Position numbers and translations under genes: made by a program. Shown in pieces: positions 1-9,023 of a stretch of DNA of 33,874 nt. Every line of letters starts with the position of its first letter. The stretch's first letter is position 1. The DNA is from Actinomycetota bacterium (GTDB lineage: Bacteria; Actinomycetota; Acidimicrobiia; Acidimicrobiales; BP-101). The notes beneath the pieces were generated by a model. That model did no database searches. It was not told the origin of the DNA and was given only the letters and a program-made list of their open reading frames with translations. The DNA is taken from positions 1-33,874 of the forward strand of contig JAUTXA010000245.1 of NCBI GenBank assembly GCA_030838265.1. The letters run 5' to 3'.

Positions 1-301
1 CCACGTGAGCCCGCCGCTCAAGGGCTACATCGTCGATCTGGCCACGGCCACGCGCGGCCACGCCGGGCTGGCGTTGGGCATGTCACCGCGCGCCGCCCTG
101 GCCCTCCAGCGCGCCAGCCGGTCGCGAGCCGCCTCGCTGGGCCGCGACTACGTCCTCCCCGACGACGTGAAGATCCTGGCCCGCCCCGTGCTGGGCCACC
201 GCCTGCTTCTCACTCCCGAGGCTGCCCTCGGCGGCACCGAGGTCGACGAGCTCGTCGACGAGGTCCTGGCGTCGGTGCCGGTGCCCGCCGGCCGCACCTA
301 G
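1..301 (+). CDS. MoxR-family AAA+ ATPase, C-terminal end (5' truncated by window edge)
   Basis: ORF open to the window edge; C-terminal text 'RAALALQRASRSRAASLGRDYVLPDDVKILARPVLGHRLLL' is typical of MoxR lid domains; followed directly by DUF58. Confidence 0.85.
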   Translation, partial: HVSPPLKGYIVDLATATRGHAGLALGMSPRAALALQRASRSRAASLGRDYVLPDDVKILARPVLGHRLLLTPEAALGGTEVDELVDEVLASVPVPAGRT

Positions 302-304
302 GCC

Positions 305-1513
305 GTGCTGACCCGGCGCGGCACGTTCTTCGCCGTGGCGGCGGTCGTCCTCATGGTGGCCGGCCGCCTCCTCGGGGTCTCCGAGCTCTACGCCCTGGCC
401 GCGGCGGCGGCCGCCACCGTCATCAGCTCGCTCATCTACGTGCGGGCCGCCAAGGTCGACCTCGTGACCCATCGCTCGCTGCACCCGGCCCGGGTCCACG
501 CCGGCTCCGACAGCCGGGTCGACCTCGCCATCACCAACCGAGGGACGCGGCGCACGCCCGTCCTCGCCGTGCGCGATCCCTTCGACGGTGGCCGGCGGTG
601 GGCCCGCTTCCTGATGGCCCCGCTCAACCCGGGCGAGACGGCGCGCGCCGCCTACCGTCTCCCCACCGACGACCGCGGCGTGTTCGACCTCGGGCCGCTG
701 CGCTTGCACCTCACCGACCCGTTCGGGGTGGCGAGCAAGGCCACCGACGGGGCCTCACCGACCAAGCTCACCGTGTATCCCCGGGTCGATCCCGTCGAGC
801 CCCTGCCCGAGACCCTCGGCCACGATCCGTTCGCCGGGGCCGAGCACCCCACCGCTCTCGGCCGGGGCGGCGAGGACTTCTACGCCCTGCGCGCCTACGA
901 GGTGGGCGACGACCTGCGCCGGGTGCACTGGCCCGCCTCGGCCAAGGCCGACGACCTCATCATCCGCCAGGACGAGATGCCCTGGCAGGGACGGGCCACG
1001 GTGGTCTGCGACCTGCGCCGGGGAGTGCACAACCGCCAGTCGCTCGAGGTCGCGGTGTCGGCCACGGCCAGCATCGTCACCGCCTGCTGGCGCCGTCAGG
1101 CCTTGATTCGCATGGTGACGACGCAGGGCCTCGACTCCGCCTTCGGGTCGGGCCAGGCCCACGGCGAGATGCTGCTCGAGCAGCTGGCGGGCGCGGCCAT
1201 GAGCTCGAGCGGCAACCTCGCCCTCTCGCTCGCCATGCTGCACCGCGAAGGCAACGGGGGGGCGGTCGCCGTCGTGACCACCGAGGCGGCGTCCGACACC
1301 GACCTCGAGGCTGTCGCCCGCTTGCGCGGCCGCTTCGGGGCGGTGGTGCTCGTCCTTCTCGAGCGCGGGTCCTACGAGCACGGGGGCCCGAAGACCTCGA
1401 CGCCGGGTCGGCCCCTGCCCCGGGCCACGGCCGTGCGCGTCACGTCACCACGAGGGTTCGCGGCGGCCTGGAACCAGGTCGTGGCGCCCAAGCGATCGGG
1501 CGCCTACCGGTGA
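305..1513 (+). CDS. DUF58 domain-containing protein
   Basis: N-terminal hydrophobic segments, 'GRGGEDFYALRAYEVGDDLRRVHWPASAKADDLIIRQDE' DUF58 signature; GTG start 4 nt after the MoxR stop. Confidence 0.9.
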   Translation: MLTRRGTFFAVAAVVLMVAGRLLGVSELYALAAAAAATVISSLIYVRAAKVDLVTHRSLHPARVHAGSDSRVDLAITNRGTRRTPVLAVRDPFDGGRRWARFLMAPLNPGETARAAYRLPTDDRGVFDLGPLRLHLTDPFGVASKATDGASPTKLTVYPRVDPVEPLPETLGHDPFAGAEHPTALGRGGEDFYALRAYEVGDDLRRVHWPASAKADDLIIRQDEMPWQGRATVVCDLRRGVHNRQSLEVAVSATASIVTACWRRQALIRMVTTQGLDSAFGSGQAHGEMLLEQLAGAAMSSSGNLALSLAMLHREGNGGAVAVVTTEAASDTDLEAVARLRGRFGAVVLVLLERGSYEHGGPKTSTPGRPLPRATAVRVTSPRGFAAAWNQVVAPKRSGAYR

Positions 1514-3837
1514 CCACCACGGCGACGCGATCGCGTCCTCAGGTCACGCCGCGCCGCCCTGCGCCATCTCCACCCGGCACAGGCCGGACGGGGCCGTCCG
1601 CCCTGGCCTCGCCGGCCGCGGCCGCTTCACTGGCCCTCCTCACCATCGTGGCCGCCCTCACCATGGGCCGGCTCTACGGCGGCGTCACCCATCTCGGCCC
1701 CGTCGTGATCGTCGCCCTGCTGGCCCACGGCATTGCCTTCGAGGGCCGGCGGCGAAACCTCTCCACCCTCGTGTCGACGCTCGTGGCCGCCGCCGCGGTG
1801 GCCGTCGTGACGGCCTGGCTGGTCCTCCCCCACTCCACCTTCTACGGGATCCCGGCCGGTCACACCTGGCGCATCGCAGGCCGCGACCTGCGTGACGCGG
1901 TGGCGCAGTTCCGCGACGTCGTCGCTCCGGCCAAGGCCAACCCGGGCTTCATCCTGGCGTCCATCCTCGGGGTGACGATCACCGCCCTGCTGTCGGACTG
2001 GGCCGCCTTCCGGATGCAGGCCACGTTCGAGGCCGCCATCCCCTCGTTCACCATCTTCCTCTTCACCGCCCTGCTCGGCACCGACACGGGCGAGGTGCTG
2101 GCCGTGGCGACCTATGTCGCGGCCCTGCTGCTCTTTATCGCTGTGCATCAGGCCGACACCCTGACCAGGAGCACGGCGTGGTTCACGGGCCGACGGCAGG
2201 GGACGATCACCCCCTTCCTTCGTCATGCCGCGGCGTTGGGCCTCGTCGGCGTCATGGCCGCCCTGATCGCCGGACCCCACCTTCCGGGGGCCAAGTCGGC
2301 CGCTGTCCTCGACTGGCGCAAGAAGGACGCGACGGGCGGAGGTGGCGGCAACCGGGTGACGGTGAGCCCCCTGGTCGACATCCGGGCCCGGCTGGTGAAC
2401 CAGGCCAACGTCGCCGTCTTCGACGTCACCGCCACCGGCCGGGCGTACTGGCGGCTGACCTCGCTCGACGTCTTCGACGGATCGATCTGGTCCTCGAACG
2501 GCGTGTACCGGCCGGCCAAGAAGCGCCTCACTGCAGTGGGCGACAGCTCGGTGGCGTCGACCAGGGTGACGCAGAAGTACGCGATTCTCGCTCTCAACTC
2601 GACGTGGCTACCGGCCGCCTATGAGCCGGCGCACGTGGCCGGGCTGACCGGCGTCGGCTACGACGCGGAGTCGGGCTCGCTGCTTCCGACGGAGCCCACG
2701 TCAGACGCCCTGAGATACACCGTCGAGTCCGACGTGGCGGCCTCGCATCTCACCCCCGGCCTGCTCGAGGCGGCCGGTGGCGCCCAAGTCCCGTCCAACA
2801 TCGCCAAGCGCTATCTGCCCCTTCCCAACATCCCGCCCTCGGTCGCGACCGAGGCGCAGCGGGTAGCGGGAACCGGGTCGCAGTACGCCAAGGCCAGGGC
2901 GCTCGAGGACTACTTCCGCTCCGGCCGCTTCACCTACGACCTCAATGTCCCGGCCGGCCACGACGACCGAGCCATGGAGCGCTTCTTGTTCCGAACCCGT
3001 CGCGGGTTCTGCGAGCAGTTCGCCGGCACCTACGCGGTGATGGCCCGCGCCGTGGGCCTGCCGACTCGGGTTGCGGTGGGCTTCACCCCTGGCGAGCAAG
3101 GGACCGACGGCAGCTATCACGTGTTCAGCCTCAACGCCCACGCCTGGCCTGAGGTCTGGCTGGGCACCGCAGGCTGGGTGGCGTTCGAGCCCACCCCAGG
3201 GAGGGGCGTGCCCGGCGGCGAGGCCTACACCGGCGTACCGGAGGCGCAAGCCGTCCCCCAGGCCCCGGCCACGGCCAGCACCCTCGCCCCCACCAACACC
3301 ACGGCGGCGAGCAGCCAGACCACCCAGACAACCGAGCGCCGCACCGGAACCGCCACGTCGACCACCAAGCCCAAGGCCGGAACGAGTGGGCTCGTCTGGC
3401 TCGGCCTCGTCCTCGCGGTCGCGGCCGCCTTGTGGCTGGCCATCGTCCCCGCCCTCCATCGGCTCCGGCGCCAGCAGCGCCATCGGGGAGCGCGCTCGCC
3501 GCGCCAGCGAGTCATCGTGGCCTTCGACGACGCCGACCTGGCCCTCGGCCGCCTCGGCGCGGGCCGACGGCAGGCCGAGACGCCGGCCGAGTGGGCCCAT
3601 CGAGCCGCGCGCAAGGCCAGCCTGCCCAACGATGTGGCCGCTGCCCTGGCCCGATTGGCCACCGCGACCGGGGCGGCGTGGTTCAGCGGCGGCGAGCTGC
3701 CCGCGGAGATGGCGACGGGTGCCTCGTCCGCCGCCGCCGCCATCGAAGCCCACGTCGTGCGCCGCACGACGCGCCTGCAGCGTCTGCGCTGGGCAGTCGA
3801 CCCTCGCCCGCTGCTGGCCCGGCCCGCGACCGCCTGA
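1510..3837 (+). CDS. Transglutaminase-like TgpA/DUF3488 membrane protein
   Basis: GTG start overlapping the DUF58 stop (GTGA); several TM segments, then transglutaminase core 'RRGFCEQFAGTYAVMARAVGLPTRVAVGFTPG', 'NAHAWPEVWL', 'AFEPTPG'; further TM and DUF4129-like tail. The track ORF begins at 598 but that part is out-of-frame DUF58 sequence. Confidence 0.9.
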   Translation: MTTTATRSRPQVTPRRPAPSPPGTGRTGPSALASPAAAASLALLTIVAALTMGRLYGGVTHLGPVVIVALLAHGIAFEGRRRNLSTLVSTLVAAAAVAVVTAWLVLPHSTFYGIPAGHTWRIAGRDLRDAVAQFRDVVAPAKANPGFILASILGVTITALLSDWAAFRMQATFEAAIPSFTIFLFTALLGTDTGEVLAVATYVAALLLFIAVHQADTLTRSTAWFTGRRQGTITPFLRHAAALGLVGVMAALIAGPHLPGAKSAAVLDWRKKDATGGGGGNRVTVSPLVDIRARLVNQANVAVFDVTATGRAYWRLTSLDVFDGSIWSSNGVYRPAKKRLTAVGDSSVASTRVTQKYAILALNSTWLPAAYEPAHVAGLTGVGYDAESGSLLPTEPTSDALRYTVESDVAASHLTPGLLEAAGGAQVPSNIAKRYLPLPNIPPSVATEAQRVAGTGSQYAKARALEDYFRSGRFTYDLNVPAGHDDRAMERFLFRTRRGFCEQFAGTYAVMARAVGLPTRVAVGFTPGEQGTDGSYHVFSLNAHAWPEVWLGTAGWVAFEPTPGRGVPGGEAYTGVPEAQAVPQAPATASTLAPTNTTAASSQTTQTTERRTGTATSTTKPKAGTSGLVWLGLVLAVAAALWLAIVPALHRLRRQQRHRGARSPRQRVIVAFDDADLALGRLGAGRRQAETPAEWAHRAARKASLPNDVAAALARLATATGAAWFSGGELPAEMATGASSAAAAIEAHVVRRTTRLQRLRWAVDPRPLLARPATA

Positions 3838-3863
3838 GGTCAGCGGCTCAGCGGCTTAGAGGC

Positions 3864-4247
3864 TCAGCGGTCGCGGCGGTCGCGGCGGAAGCGCTCGCGC
3901 AAGCGCTTGCGGGTGTCGCCGAACATGTCGTTGATGTTGTGGCCCCGCACGGCTGGGCCCATCGAGGGCCAGCCACCCCGGCCCAGCTTGCGCAGGTTGG
4001 TGATGAAGCCCAGGGCGCTGCCCAGCATGAGAAGGAAGCTGAGGGCACCGAGCCACAGCACCGAGGCGAACGAGAAGACGAGCACGACCAGGCTGACGAT
4101 GAAGGTCAAGGCCGCGATCTTGCAGTTGCGCGCTGCCATGCGGGTCAGGCTGGCTCCCCGCACCTCCCGAGCGAAGGCGGGGTCGTTCTCGTAGAAGCTG
4201 CGCTCGATCTCGTGAAGGATGCGCTGCTCGTCTTCGGAAAGCGGCAA
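3864..4247 (-). CDS. DUF3040 membrane protein
   Basis: '(M)PLSEDEQRILHEIERSFYENDPAFA' N-terminus and two TM segments; TTG start at 4247 preceded by GGGGAGG ribosome-binding site. Confidence 0.8.
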   Translation of the reverse strand: MPLSEDEQRILHEIERSFYENDPAFAREVRGASLTRMAARNCKIAALTFIVSLVVLVFSFASVLWLGALSFLLMLGSALGFITNLRKLGRGGWPSMGPAVRGHNINDMFGDTRKRLRERFRRDRRDR

Positions 4248-4311
4248 AACCCTCCCCTTACGCCTACGCAACGCCGTCGCTGCTTCGAGTCATCTTCGCG
4301 CACCGAGGGGC

Positions 4312-5379
4312 CTACAACAACGCGATGCTGACCGGGTCCATACCCGCTCGGGCCGAGCGGTAGGCCGCCTCGGCCACCCGGTGGGCCCGGAGGGCGACGG
4401 TGAAGTCGGGGTGGGGCGGGCGCCCGGCGGCCACGGCGTCGAGAAAGGCCCGGTCGGCGGCGGCGTAGACGGCCAGCGGTTCCCGCAGCTCGGGGGCCAC
4501 GGCCAGCCGCTCGAGCCAGTCCGCCGCCGTCGGCGCCTCGACGGCGAGCGAGGCATCGCTGCGCTCGATGTGCAACGGGCCCATGTCCTCGTCATCGAGC
4601 CAGAGGAAGGCCTGCTCGCAGAACACCTCGAGGCGCCGGACCGAGCCCCTCGACAGGACCTGGTGCCAGACACTCACCAGGCTGGACGTGGCTCCGCCGG
4701 CGTGGCGCATGGTCAAGGCGGCGACGTCCTCGACCCCTTCGTGGCCGGCGAAGTTCGAGGTGGTGGCGGCCACCTCAGTGATGTCGCCCAGGAGCCAACC
4801 CAGGACGTCGAGGTCATGGATGGAGTGCTCGATGAGGGCGCCGCCACCGCTGACCGCGACGTCGGCCCGCCAGGTGCCGCTGGCGTAGCGGCCCTGGATC
4901 GGGAAGTACTGGTCGTCGCGAAGGACCGCCGCCATGGGCCGGCCCTCGGCGCCGCTCGCCACCATCTTCTGCATCTCGGCCAGCGGTGCGGCGGACCGCA
5001 GCACCAGGCCCACCTGGTTGGCCACCCCGGCCGACTCGACGGCGGCCACCATGGCCTCGACGTCAGGGAGGGTCGGGGCCAGCGGCTTCTCGCAGTAGAC
5101 GGCCACGCCGGCCGCGGCGGCCCCCTCGACGAGTTGGCGGTGCGTGCCGGTCGGCGTGCAGATCCACACGGCGTCGACGGCGGCGAAGACCTCGGCCGGA
5201 TCGGACGTGGCCAACGGTGCCCGGTGGGCTCGGGCGAACGTCTGCGCCGAATCGAGCACCGGGTCGGCGAAGGCCACCACCTGGGCGTCGACCAACCCAC
5301 CATCGATCAGTCCCTTGAGGGCGCGGGAGTGGGCGCTGCCGATCCAGCCGCAGCCCACCAGCCCGACCCGGATCGTCAC
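4312..5379 (-). CDS. Gfo/Idh/MocA family oxidoreductase
   Basis: N-terminal Rossmann 'TIRVGLVGCGWIGSAHSRAL', 'EKPLAPTLPDVEAMV'; GTG start overlaps dinB stop (GTGA). Confidence 0.88.
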   Translation of the reverse strand: MTIRVGLVGCGWIGSAHSRALKGLIDGGLVDAQVVAFADPVLDSAQTFARAHRAPLATSDPAEVFAAVDAVWICTPTGTHRQLVEGAAAAGVAVYCEKPLAPTLPDVEAMVAAVESAGVANQVGLVLRSAAPLAEMQKMVASGAEGRPMAAVLRDDQYFPIQGRYASGTWRADVAVSGGGALIEHSIHDLDVLGWLLGDITEVAATTSNFAGHEGVEDVAALTMRHAGGATSSLVSVWHQVLSRGSVRRLEVFCEQAFLWLDDEDMGPLHIERSDASLAVEAPTAADWLERLAVAPELREPLAVYAAADRAFLDAVAAGRPPHPDFTVALRAHRVAEAAYRSARAGMDPVSIALL

Positions 5380-6656
5380 CGATCCGTCCGGCCCCGCGCC
5401 CCGGGCCCCCACTGCTGGGCGCCCCGGCGCTTCACCTTCAGGCCCTCGGCATCGACCAGGGCGGCGGGACCGACCGCCTCGTCGCCGAAGCGCTTGCGGA
5501 CGGCGTCGATGGCCGCCGAAGCGTCGCTCCAGAGGGCGTCGTCACCCACGTCTTCGAGCGACAGCTGCCGGGCCCCGCCCGCTACCAGGTTGGTGACGCT
5601 GACGCCGAGCAGGCGCACGCCGGGCGTGACGTCGACCTGGTCGAGCAGCGAGGCGGCGGCCCGGGCGATGGCCGGCCCAGTGTCGACGGCCGAGGGCAGG
5701 GTGTGGGAGCGGGTGATGGTGTCGAAGTCGTGGAATCGCACCTTGAGGACGACGGTCCGGCCCGCCAGGGCGTGGGTCCGCAGCCGCTGGGCCACGGCAT
5801 CGGCCATGCGCACCGCCTCCTTGTGGAGGGTCTCGTGCTCGTGGTGGTCGTGGGCGTAGGTCTCCTCGTGGCCCACCGACTTCACCGCTTGGACGGGCTC
5901 GACCGAGCGTGGGTCGCGTCCCCACGACAGCTCGTGCAGGTGCCGGCCCGACTGGCCCAGCGTCCGGCTGAGCTGCTCGGCGGGGAGGTCGGCGAGATCG
6001 CCGACGGTGAGGGCGCCCATCCTCTTCAAGCGGGCGGCCGTGGCCGGGCCGACGCCCCAAAGGGCTTCGACGGGCAGGGGACGGAGGAAGTCGAGGACAC
6101 CTTCGGGCGGCACCACCAGCACACCGGCCCCCCGCTTGATCTCCCGTCCCTCGACCTTGGGCTTGGCTGCTTTGGAGGCCAGCTTGGCCACGAACTTCGA
6201 GGGCGCCACCCCGACCGCGCACCACAGGCCGAGGTCTTCCTTCACCTGGGCCCGGATGGCCCAACCGATGGCCTCACCATCGCCAAGGAGGCGGCGGGCG
6301 CCGGACACGTCGAGGAACGCCTCGTCGAGCGAGATGCCCTCGACCAGCGGCGTGAAGGACTCGAAGATGTCGTGCAGCCGGCGGCTGTAGTCGCTGTAGA
6401 GGTCGTAGTGGCCGTGGACGAAGGTGGCATGGGGGCAGAGGCGCCGGGCCTGGGCCGAGGGCATGGCCGAGTGGATGCCGAAGACCCGCGCCTCGTAGCT
6501 GCACGACGCCACCACCCCGCGATCGCCCGCGCCCCCGACGATGACGGGCTTGCCGGCCAGCGACGGGTCGACCAAGACCTCGACGGCCGCGAAGAAGCTG
6601 TCCATGTCGACGTGGAGGATCGTGCGCTCGAGGGCAGCCGGCCCCGTCGCGCTCAC
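5376..6656 (-). CDS. dinB: DNA polymerase IV (Y-family)
   Basis: 'ILHVDMDSFFAAVEVLVDPSLAGKPVIVGG', 'YSRRLHDIFESFTPLVEGISLDEAFLDVSG', 'VGVAPSKFVAKLASKAAKP'. GTG start at 6656 overlaps the NUDIX stop; upstream part of the track ORF is the NUDIX gene out of frame. Confidence 0.95.
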   Translation of the reverse strand: MSATGPAALERTILHVDMDSFFAAVEVLVDPSLAGKPVIVGGAGDRGVVASCSYEARVFGIHSAMPSAQARRLCPHATFVHGHYDLYSDYSRRLHDIFESFTPLVEGISLDEAFLDVSGARRLLGDGEAIGWAIRAQVKEDLGLWCAVGVAPSKFVAKLASKAAKPKVEGREIKRGAGVLVVPPEGVLDFLRPLPVEALWGVGPATAARLKRMGALTVGDLADLPAEQLSRTLGQSGRHLHELSWGRDPRSVEPVQAVKSVGHEETYAHDHHEHETLHKEAVRMADAVAQRLRTHALAGRTVVLKVRFHDFDTITRSHTLPSAVDTGPAIARAAASLLDQVDVTPGVRLLGVSVTNLVAGGARQLSLEDVGDDALWSDASAAIDAVRKRFGDEAVGPAALVDAEGLKVKRRGAQQWGPGARGRTDR

Positions 6657-7150
6657 AACCGGATCACGGTCAGGTCGCGGCTGGGGCCGCCCTTGCCTTC
6701 GACCCGGTAGCTGTACGCCCGTCGATCGTCCCATCGCTCGGCCAGCCAGGCGGCCAGGGGCTCGTGGGTGGGAAGCCAGGTCGATGCGATGTGGTCGTGG
6801 ACGTCGTCGAGGGCGACGAAGCGGGCGTCGATGACGATGCCGTCGGGATCGGCGATGGCGATGTCGCCCTCGAAGGCCAGGGCCCGGTGCACCTCGACGC
6901 GCAGGTGCCAGCCCATCTCCTCGGCCACGGCGTCGACCTCGTAGACCGGGCCCAGCCACTCCGAGACGATGATGCCCGTCTCCTCTTGGACCTCACGGGT
7001 CAGGCCGTCGACCACGCTCTCGCCATCGGCCACCTCGACCACGCCGCCGGGTGGCGACCAATCGAGCCGGCCGTCCCGGCGCTGGTTCTGCACGAGGAGG
7101 AGGCCGTCAGGGCTCTCGACGATGCCGCTGGCGACCAACCACTCGCGCAT
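6653..7150 (-). CDS. NUDIX hydrolase
   Basis: Nudix box variant 'GGVVEVADGESVVDGLTREVQEETGI'. Confidence 0.9.
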   Translation of the reverse strand: MREWLVASGIVESPDGLLLVQNQRRDGRLDWSPPGGVVEVADGESVVDGLTREVQEETGIIVSEWLGPVYEVDAVAEEMGWHLRVEVHRALAFEGDIAIADPDGIVIDARFVALDDVHDHIASTWLPTHEPLAAWLAERWDDRRAYSYRVEGKGGPSRDLTVIRL

Positions 7151-7187
7151 CGCGGCATTGTGTCAGCCCGGTGCGACAAGTGCCGGG

Positions 7188-7910
7188 CTAGCCCCTCCGC
7201 CTCAGGACCCGGTCCCGCAGGCCCCACCACGTCACCAGCAACAGGGCCTCGACCACGATGCGGCTCGACATCTTCGACGTCCCCCGCACCCGGTCGACGA
7301 ACTGGATGGGGACTTCGACGATCTTGCCGTCGGCCCGGGCCAAGCGGTGGGTCATCTCGATCTGGAACCCGTAGCCCTCGGCCCGCACCCGACTCAGGTC
7401 GATGGCCTCGAGGGCGGTGGCCCGGTACGCGCGGAACCCGCCGGTCGCGTCGCGCACATCGAGGCCCAGAACCGCGCCGGCGTAGCGGTTGCCCCAGCGC
7501 GAGAGCAGCCGGCGGTGCAGCGGCCAGGCGGGGATGGCGCCGCCGGGCACGTAGCGGGAGCCCAACCCGAGGTCGGCCCCGCCGTCGACCGCGGCCAGCA
7601 GGCTGGGGAGGGCGCCCGGGTCGTGCGAGAGGTCGGCATCCATCTCGACCATCACCTCGTAGCCCCGCTCCATGCCCCACCGGAACCCGGCTCGGTAGGC
7701 GCTGCCCAGGCCCGCCTTCCCCGGTCGGCGCAGCACGTCGATCTGGCCCAGCTCGACGCCGAGGGCGTCGGCCATGTCGGCCGTCCCGTCCGGGCTGCCG
7801 TCGTCGACCACGAGAACGTCGGCCGCGGGCACGGCGGCGCGCAGCCGATCCAGGACGACGGCGATGTTGGTGGCCTCGTTGTAGGTCGGCAGCACGACCA
7901 GGGTCCGCAC
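7188..7910 (-). CDS. Family 2 glycosyltransferase, polyprenol monophosphomannose synthase-like
   Basis: 'RTLVVLPTYNEATNIAVVLDRL', 'DVLVVDDGSPDGTADMA', 'EMDADLSHDPGALPSLL', 'GSRYVPGG' Dpm1-family motifs. Start taken as GTG 7910; the track start is 7943. Confidence 0.88.
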   Translation of the reverse strand: MRTLVVLPTYNEATNIAVVLDRLRAAVPAADVLVVDDGSPDGTADMADALGVELGQIDVLRRPGKAGLGSAYRAGFRWGMERGYEVMVEMDADLSHDPGALPSLLAAVDGGADLGLGSRYVPGGAIPAWPLHRRLLSRWGNRYAGAVLGLDVRDATGGFRAYRATALEAIDLSRVRAEGYGFQIEMTHRLARADGKIVEVPIQFVDRVRGTSKMSSRIVVEALLLVTWWGLRDRVLRRRG

Positions 7911-7935
7911 GGGCGGCGAGCCTACGATGCGCCGC

Positions 7936-8226
7936 GTGGCCAACAGTGGTCAGCGACGGCTCTCCGCCCTTCCCTCGGCCAAGGCCAGGGCCGTCGCCTT
8001 CGTCGCCATCATGGTGGCCGGCATCTCCGGCGCGTTGATCGGGTCATCGTTCGTCAAGCTCCAGTGCCACGGCCCGTGTGGCGGGCCAGCGGCCGCCGGC
8101 GGGCTGGTCGGCGCCCTCCTCGGCGCCGGCGGGGTGGCCGTTGTCGCCGTGCTCGCCCTGCGGGCCATGGGCGAGTGGCGCACGATCGCCGAGGACGCCG
8201 AGCGCGACCTCAACGCCGATCGCTGA
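7936..8226 (+). CDS. Small membrane protein, hypothetical (two predicted TM segments)
   Basis: ORF with two hydrophobic stretches (AVAFVAIMVAGISGALIG; AAAGGLVGALLGAGGVAVVAVLAL); start GTG 7936 (or ATG 7927). Confidence 0.6.
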   Translation: MANSGQRRLSALPSAKARAVAFVAIMVAGISGALIGSSFVKLQCHGPCGGPAAAGGLVGALLGAGGVAVVAVLALRAMGEWRTIAEDAERDLNADR

Positions 8227-8239
8227 CCGCTGACCTCGG

Positions 8240-8962
8240 TCAGTCCGGGCTGGGGGGCGCCAGCACGATGCGCCGGAACGCCTCGGCGTAGCGGACGCCG
8301 GTGGCCCGTCCCGCCTCCTCGGCCCGCTCGCTGACGAAGGCCCGCAACCACTCGCCCGGCTCGTTGAGCTGGGAGGCGTGGCAGGCCAGGGCCTCGGCTT
8401 TGACATCGAGGGTGTCGCCGATGTCGACGAAGGCGTTGGGCTCCAGGGTCCCCGACAGGTAGAGGGCGTGGACGGCGTGAGGCGGCCCCGAGCCCGGGAA
8501 GTAGTGAGGGCTGGCCGCGGCGGGCGACACGGCGTCGAGGATGGCCCAGCCCACCACGCGGTGGTCGCGGTGGTTCACGTAGGTCTGGCCGAAGAAGGTG
8601 GCGGTGGGGTCGGGCCCAACCACGACGTCGGGCTGGATCCGGCGGATGAGCTCGACGAGCTGGCGACGCAGGGCGGGGTCGTTCTCGACCTCGCCGTCGC
8701 CGTGGTCGAGGTGGTGCACGACGTCGACGCCGGTGATCCGCCGAGCCGCCTCGACCTCGTCGCGGCGGAGGGCGGCGAGGGCGACGGTGTCGATGGCGGG
8801 ATCAGACGAGCCCTTCTCGCCGCGCGTGCACAGCGCGACATGGACGTGACAGCCGGCCGCCGCCCAGCGGGCGAGGGTGCCACCGCACGACACCTCGGGG
8901 TCGTCGGGGTGGGCGTACACGGCCAGGGCGATGCCGGGCACCTCGTCGATAAGCTCAGCCAC
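8240..8962 (-). CDS. PIG-L/LmbE family deacetylase (MshB/Mca-like)
   Basis: 'ALAVYAHPDDPEVSCGGTLARWAAAGCHVHVALCTRGEKGS', 'NHRDHRVVGWAILDAV'; GTG start at 8962. Confidence 0.88.
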   Translation of the reverse strand: MAELIDEVPGIALAVYAHPDDPEVSCGGTLARWAAAGCHVHVALCTRGEKGSSDPAIDTVALAALRRDEVEAARRITGVDVVHHLDHGDGEVENDPALRRQLVELIRRIQPDVVVGPDPTATFFGQTYVNHRDHRVVGWAILDAVSPAAASPHYFPGSGPPHAVHALYLSGTLEPNAFVDIGDTLDVKAEALACHASQLNEPGEWLRAFVSERAEEAGRATGVRYAEAFRRIVLAPPSPD

Positions 8963-9023
8963 GGTCCGCCACGAGATGCGAGCGTAGCGAGCCTCGCCCG
9001 CGGGGCGACCGCCTGAACCCCGG

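Noticed and set aside
598-1509. N-terminal 304 codons of the 1079-aa ORF 598..3837
   Set aside because: Out-of-frame reading of DUF58; the true start of the transglutaminase protein is GTG 1510.
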